A DNA stretch of 64,000 nt from NCBI GenBank assembly GCA_016712505.1, contig JADJQY010000001.1, forward strand, positions 186,001-250,000, written 5' to 3'. Each line of letters begins with the position of its first letter. Position 1 is the stretch's first letter. The position numbers were made by a program, and so were the translations under genes. This DNA is from Candidatus Eiseniibacteriota bacterium. Its GTDB lineage: Bacteria > Eisenbacteria > RBG-16-71-46 > CAIMUX01. The notes beneath the pieces were generated by a model. The model worked only from the letters and a program-made list of their open reading frames with translations, did not search any database and was not told where the DNA came from. Positions 60,134-64,000 of the stretch are shown here, in pieces.

Positions 60134-62952
60134 TCAGTCGATGACCAGCAGCTTCCGCGTCGCCTCCAACCCGCCCTGTCGCAGGCGATAGAAGTACACC
60201 CCGGCCCCAACCGCACGGTCGGCATCATCGCAGCGGTTCCAGGTCACCTGGTGTATCCCGACCGTCAGGGGACCATCCTGCAGCGTCCGGACATGACGAC
60301 CAGAGACGTCGAGAATCTCCAGACGCGCGTCGAAGTCCGCCCGGGCAACCTCGAACCGCAGCGTGACGTCACCGCTGGCCGGATTGGGTCGACTCGGTGC
60401 GAGCGCGAACCGGGGGACGCGGGTCGCATCCGGCGCATCGACCGGCGAATCGCAGTCGTATCCCTGGATGTCGTTGATCCCCCAGGCATTCAACGTCCCG
60501 ATATCCTGACCTGCTGCATCGATGACGGTCAGCTTCCACTGACCATCCAGCGCCTGGCCGAAGAACGCCGAGAGTGGCTGAGCCGGCGTGAGCGTGCCGG
60601 GGTAGTTTCCGACCAGGTTGTCTGCGCTTCCCCCGGTCCGGTTATGCAGGAGCACCACGGTGTTGGCCGGAGAGCGGAGCTGGACCTTCAGATCGCCGAC
60701 GTAGGTGTGCGTGATATCCACATCCACATTGAAGTTCGGTGTGACCGTCGCCCCCGTGCCAAGAACCACAATGGTGCTCGTGACTCCGGTGGCGTTGTTG
60801 TCCGGGATCGCCAGGTGCGGCTCGACGGACTGCGAGACCCCGAGCACCACCCCGGTCTGCAAGACGACCGGTAGGGCGACACTGCCCGCGCCGTAGGTGA
60901 CGCTGAGCAGGAGCTGGATCGGGTCGCCGCACTCGAATCCGAAATCGATCGAGAGGACGAAGTCGGTCAGATTTTCCCCGCTCGCCCCGATGGGCAGATC
61001 GTCGTAGGCCGAGCTGGCCGCGTCAACCGTCACCCCGGCGGTACCGGTCGAGAGGGTCGCCACCACTCCACTCGCGTCGAGGGTGCCCACATTGTGCAGG
61101 CGCACCTTCAGGCCGACCTGCTCGCCGGGATCGGGCACGCCGTTCCCGCTCGGTTCAATCACCGAGCTGTTGTCGATCGTGAGGGAAACCGCGGGAACAT
61201 CGACGATGTTGTGCACCAGGAACTTCTGGGTAAACACGTCCGCATGTGGCCCCCCTGGCTGGAGGAGCGCGGCGGTGGCGATGGTGGCATTCCCCATGTC
61301 GCGCATGTTGATCCCCGACCCCAGTCCGAAGTGCGACTCCAAGATGATCTGATCCACCTCCTCGCGGGTCTCTCCTTGGGCGATGAGGGCGATCAGCGAC
61401 TGAAACAGCGGCGTCGACCACAGCTCATCCGACTGATATCCGCCCGGAATCGACTGGTGCGCACCGTAGGTCGTCCCTGGCACATACTGGGCGCCGAATG
61501 CGTTCAGGACGCGGCCGCTCCAGCAGGAGGCCGGCACGCCGTGTCCGTCCCAACTGAAGACCCACTCCGGGTGGAAAGTGGCGCCGTTCTGGGTCGCGTA
61601 GCTGTACGAACCCGCCCAGTAGTCGCCGAAGCCCTCGCCGATCGCACCGCTGTCCCCCCGCCCCAGCTCGAATTGATTCCGTAGTGGATCGCGTGCCCGT
61701 ACTCATGGAGCACGACATCCGCGTCCTCGCTGTCGTCCACGCAGCCATGTCCGTAGGCGATGCGATTGCTGCTCGGAACGAAGTACGAATTGTCCGATCC
61801 GTTCACGCCATCGGTGTCGATCCCGATCGAAAGATCCTGGATCCCGGTCGCGCCGGCAAATCCCAACGACTGCATGTAGCGCTGGTTCTGGTCGATGTGG
61901 AAATAGCACAGAGCGTCATTGAACGCGTTGTTGCCCCGAGTCGCGGTCCAGTTGCCGGTCGTGGTGGTGCTGGGCGCGGTGGCCGGGGGATCCCAGTTGA
62001 TGATGTTGCACCACGGGCCGGTCAGGGAGTAGTTCGTGCCGTTGAACGCGATGTCGAGCAATCCGCGGGTGAAGTACGAACCGGCGAAGGCACTGCCCGG
62101 CGAAGTGTCTTGCAGCGTTTCGCTCCCCAGGGTCGTACGAGGATCCGGATCGAACACCACACCGGTGCCGTTGGCCAGGATCCGCGGGAGATGGTCCCCT
62201 CCTCCGGCTTCCCGCGCCCGCCAGTCGGCAAACGCCACCGCCCGATTCGCCACCGGGCCGGTCGCCTCCGAGAGTCGCTCCGCCACGCTGCGGGATTCCG
62301 GCACCCGGAGAATACGCAGGTCCTCGATCGAGATCACGGTCCCATGTTCCGCATCGAGGCGAACCGACCAGGTGCCGTAAGGCGCCTCCAGCGACAGTTC
62401 GACGATCGACTGGAGCTGGAACCGATCCCCCACCGGCACATAGAGGACTCGCAGCCGGGGTTCGTCGAGCAAGGCTCCATGTGCGTGCAACGCGTTCCAG
62501 GCGAAATCGAGTAGCGTTTCCGAACCCAGGACCGCGGTGGGGGCCACCACGTCGCCCTTCACCGGGTAGGTCTGGTTGTAGACGCGGTAGACCGACCCGT
62601 CCTGACGCGAGATGCTCACCACGACCTGAGCCGCCTCGACGTCATATCCGTTCAGCCGCTGTTGGAAACGGTAGTGCGTGCCGAGAAGGCTCTCCTGAAC
62701 CTCGATCAGTTCCAGGTTTCCCAGAGCAGCCGGCAGACCGTAGTCCGCCGCCTGTTCGCTCAGATAGAGCCGGGCGAGTTCTTCGCCCGAGATGCCGCTC
62801 GGCGCATTCCAACGCGGGGCGAACTGCAGCTTCGGGGTCGAGCGCTGATCATGGTGGTAGGTGTCGTTGACCAGTCGACTTGCGCCTGCCGATCCATCGA
62901 CGATTCCGATGGTTGACGTAAGCGCGAGCAAAAGGAGCGCGGTGAGGCGCAT
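60134..62952 (-). CDS. Secreted M36/M4-like metalloprotease with P-domain, frameshifted at a G run
   Basis: Two overlapping frames form one gene. The first, from ATG 62952, has a signal peptide (LTALLLLALTSTIGIVDGSA), an FTP-like propeptide (about 75-150) and the zinc site HEYGHAIHYGIN; it then leaves frame at SSWGGG. The second frame gives DSGAIGEGFGDYWAGS, holding the downstream Glu/Asp ligand region typical of M36/M4, then an Ig-like part, a P-domain (DITHTYVGDLKVQL, LTVIDAAGQDIGTL) and a FlgD-like end (LEILDVSGRHVRTL, WNRCDDADRAVGAGVYFY). Six C on the plus strand (61654-61659) mark the break; a seventh base restores one frame of about 940 residues. Each half alone would be inactive. Confidence 0.85.
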
Positions 62953-63036
62953 GGGGTCCCCCTCAGGTTTCTGAGCTCATGCCCCGGGCGCCCAGGTGCG
63001 ACCCCTTCGGGGCGCAGGGCGAGTCCGAGGTCGTTT

Positions 63037-64000
63037 CTACAAACGCACCACACGGCGCGTGATCTCGGCGCTCCCCGCGCGAACTCGCGCGAAGTAGATG
63101 CCTGACGGCACGTCGTGACCGGAATCGTCGAGCCCGTTCCACTCGAACTCCATCGGCCCAGCGGAGCGCAGACCGAGCCCCTGCGAGTACACGCGGCGCC
63201 CAGTGAGATCGATTACCTCGATTGACACCTTCGCCGGGCGCGGCAGGGCCATCTGCAGCGTGACATGGCCGAGGGTCGGATTCGGAGCGATGGAGAGAAT
63301 CAGCTCCGCGGAAGTGCCGGCAGTGGACACATCCGCAGGCGTAAAGGTGAGTGAGTCCGCGGTCATCGTGACCGGTGCGGCTTTGTTGTTGGCAACCCAC
63401 AAATCGTACATCGTCTGTCCGCGAGTGTCGGTCACGTTGGTATCCCGGAGGAACTCGATGTACTCCTTCGAGGTGGTCTGGTAGTAGAGCGTGGCCACAA
63501 CCTTGCGCGCACTGGGGGGAAGCGGATAGGTGGCCACATCCCAGTTCTGCCCATCCGCGTACCGGGCTCCGGGCTGGTCGGGGTCGACGGGATGGCCGCC
63601 GAAGGTCGCATACGCCGCGTTCGTGAATCCGAGCGGCGGGATCCGGTTGTCTTTCACGATGGTGTCGTTGAGAGCGAAGTGGAAGCTCGCCCCCGAACCG
63701 ACGCCCAAGGCTCCAGCCAGGGCCGGAGATACCCCGAGTTTCGCCTCATACACCACGATGTCATCATCGTGGATCAGCTCGCCGCTGGTGATTTCATAGC
63801 GCCCGGACTGATAGACCACCGTACCGAGCGCGTCGCGGGCCACGACGCCCAGCCACATACGTCGACCTTCCGGATATCCGCTCGGCAGCTTGTGACCAGT
63901 GCGGTTGGTCACCGTCACGACCGCGCGGAAGCTGTCGCCGGCCGCTTCGGTCACGACATCGACCAGGGCCGACTTCCGCAACATGCCCACCGCTCGCTCC
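63037..64000 (-). CDS. C-terminal part of a secreted protein with multiheme-cytochrome-type tail, cut by window edge
   Basis: The frame is open to the right edge (321 codons visible), so the N-terminus is outside. TVTNRTGHKLPSGYPEGRRMW followed by VVYQSGRYE is the module I know from the C-terminal region of secreted multiheme cytochromes and related doubled-CXXCH proteins; no CXXCH is in the visible part. The last 90 residues are a FlgD-like module (VIDLTGRRVYSQ, WNGLDDSGHDVPSGIYFA). The protease gene starts 84 bases downstream, so the two could be co-expressed. Confidence 0.8.
   Translation of the reverse strand, partial: ERAVGMLRKSALVDVVTEAAGDSFRAVVTVTNRTGHKLPSGYPEGRRMWLGVVARDALGTVVYQSGRYEITSGELIHDDDIVVYEAKLGVSPALAGALGVGSGASFHFALNDTIVKDNRIPPLGFTNAAYATFGGHPVDPDQPGARYADGQNWDVATYPLPPSARKVVATLYYQTTSKEYIEFLRDTNVTDTRGQTMYDLWVANNKAAPVTMTADSLTFTPADVSTAGTSAELILSIAPNPTLGHVTLQMALPRPAKVSIEVIDLTGRRVYSQGLGLRSAGPMEFEWNGLDDSGHDVPSGIYFARVRAGSAEITRRVVRL

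Overview
The window is a GC-rich bacterial chromosome segment of about 64 kb. It holds about 41 protein genes; no rRNA, tRNA, CRISPR array or complete insertion sequence was recognised. Several secreted proteins end in a C-terminal FlgD-like Ig module (pattern DxxGRxVxxL ... W(D/N)G.D..G..VP.GiY). Together with Asp-box proteins, Cys-rich GACC repeats, DUF11 giants and multiheme-cytochrome-type tails, this points to an uncultured FCB-group or Eisenbacteria/Krumholzibacteria-like lineage. That placement is an inference from domain style, not a phylogeny.

Layout. 1-6.8 kb: a secreted Cys-rich protein cut by the left edge, a membrane-tethered alpha/beta hydrolase, a membrane-anchored hypothetical, a secreted Asp-box protein, a lipoprotein and an acyl-lipid desaturase followed by a clear terminator. 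7.1-13.0 kb: a tightly coupled six-gene operon, H-NOX gas sensor, soluble PAS histidine kinase, REC-HDOD, REC with a degenerate HD-GYP, REC with a helical tail, and REC-histidine kinase. It has no DNA-binding or active cyclic-di-GMP output and looks like a nitric-oxide or redox signalling network. 13-20 kb: zwf, hutI (with a non-canonical start), an AmpG-like transporter, a short TrpF-like protein, a methyltransferase and a MarR-GNAT fusion. 20-29.3 kb: an HNH nuclease gene behind a 20-bp palindrome and a 10-bp-period repeat array, then a minus-strand run of GNAT, EreA-like, CDF, VOC, GNAT and DUF486 genes, a small hypothetical, a TfoX-N protein and an ICL/PEPM-family enzyme. 29.6-36.5 kb: an RRM protein, a frameshifted secreted protein, DUF4395, transketolase, a helix-hairpin-helix secreted protein, a small membrane protein and a YCII protein.

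36.8-56.8 kb: a two-gene operon coding for an outer-membrane beta-barrel and a 5760-residue secreted protein made of more than 30 DUF11-type modules plus two OmpA-like peptidoglycan-binding domains. Inside it a four-module block of exactly 1611 bp is duplicated in tandem without length change. 56.7-59.5 kb: a TPR plus sigma-54-activator-like AAA+ protein that lacks the GAFTGA loop and any DNA-binding domain, with a small secreted protein upstream. Its 3' end shares a palindrome with the giant gene, so both proteins end in Ile-Val-Arg. 60-64 kb: a secreted M36/M4-like metalloprotease with a P-domain, frameshifted at a homopolymer, and the C-terminal part of a protein with a multiheme-cytochrome-type tail.

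The strongest candidates for something new are the H-NOX operon, whose outputs are all protein-protein modules, and the barrel plus giant DUF11/OmpA pair with its block duplication.
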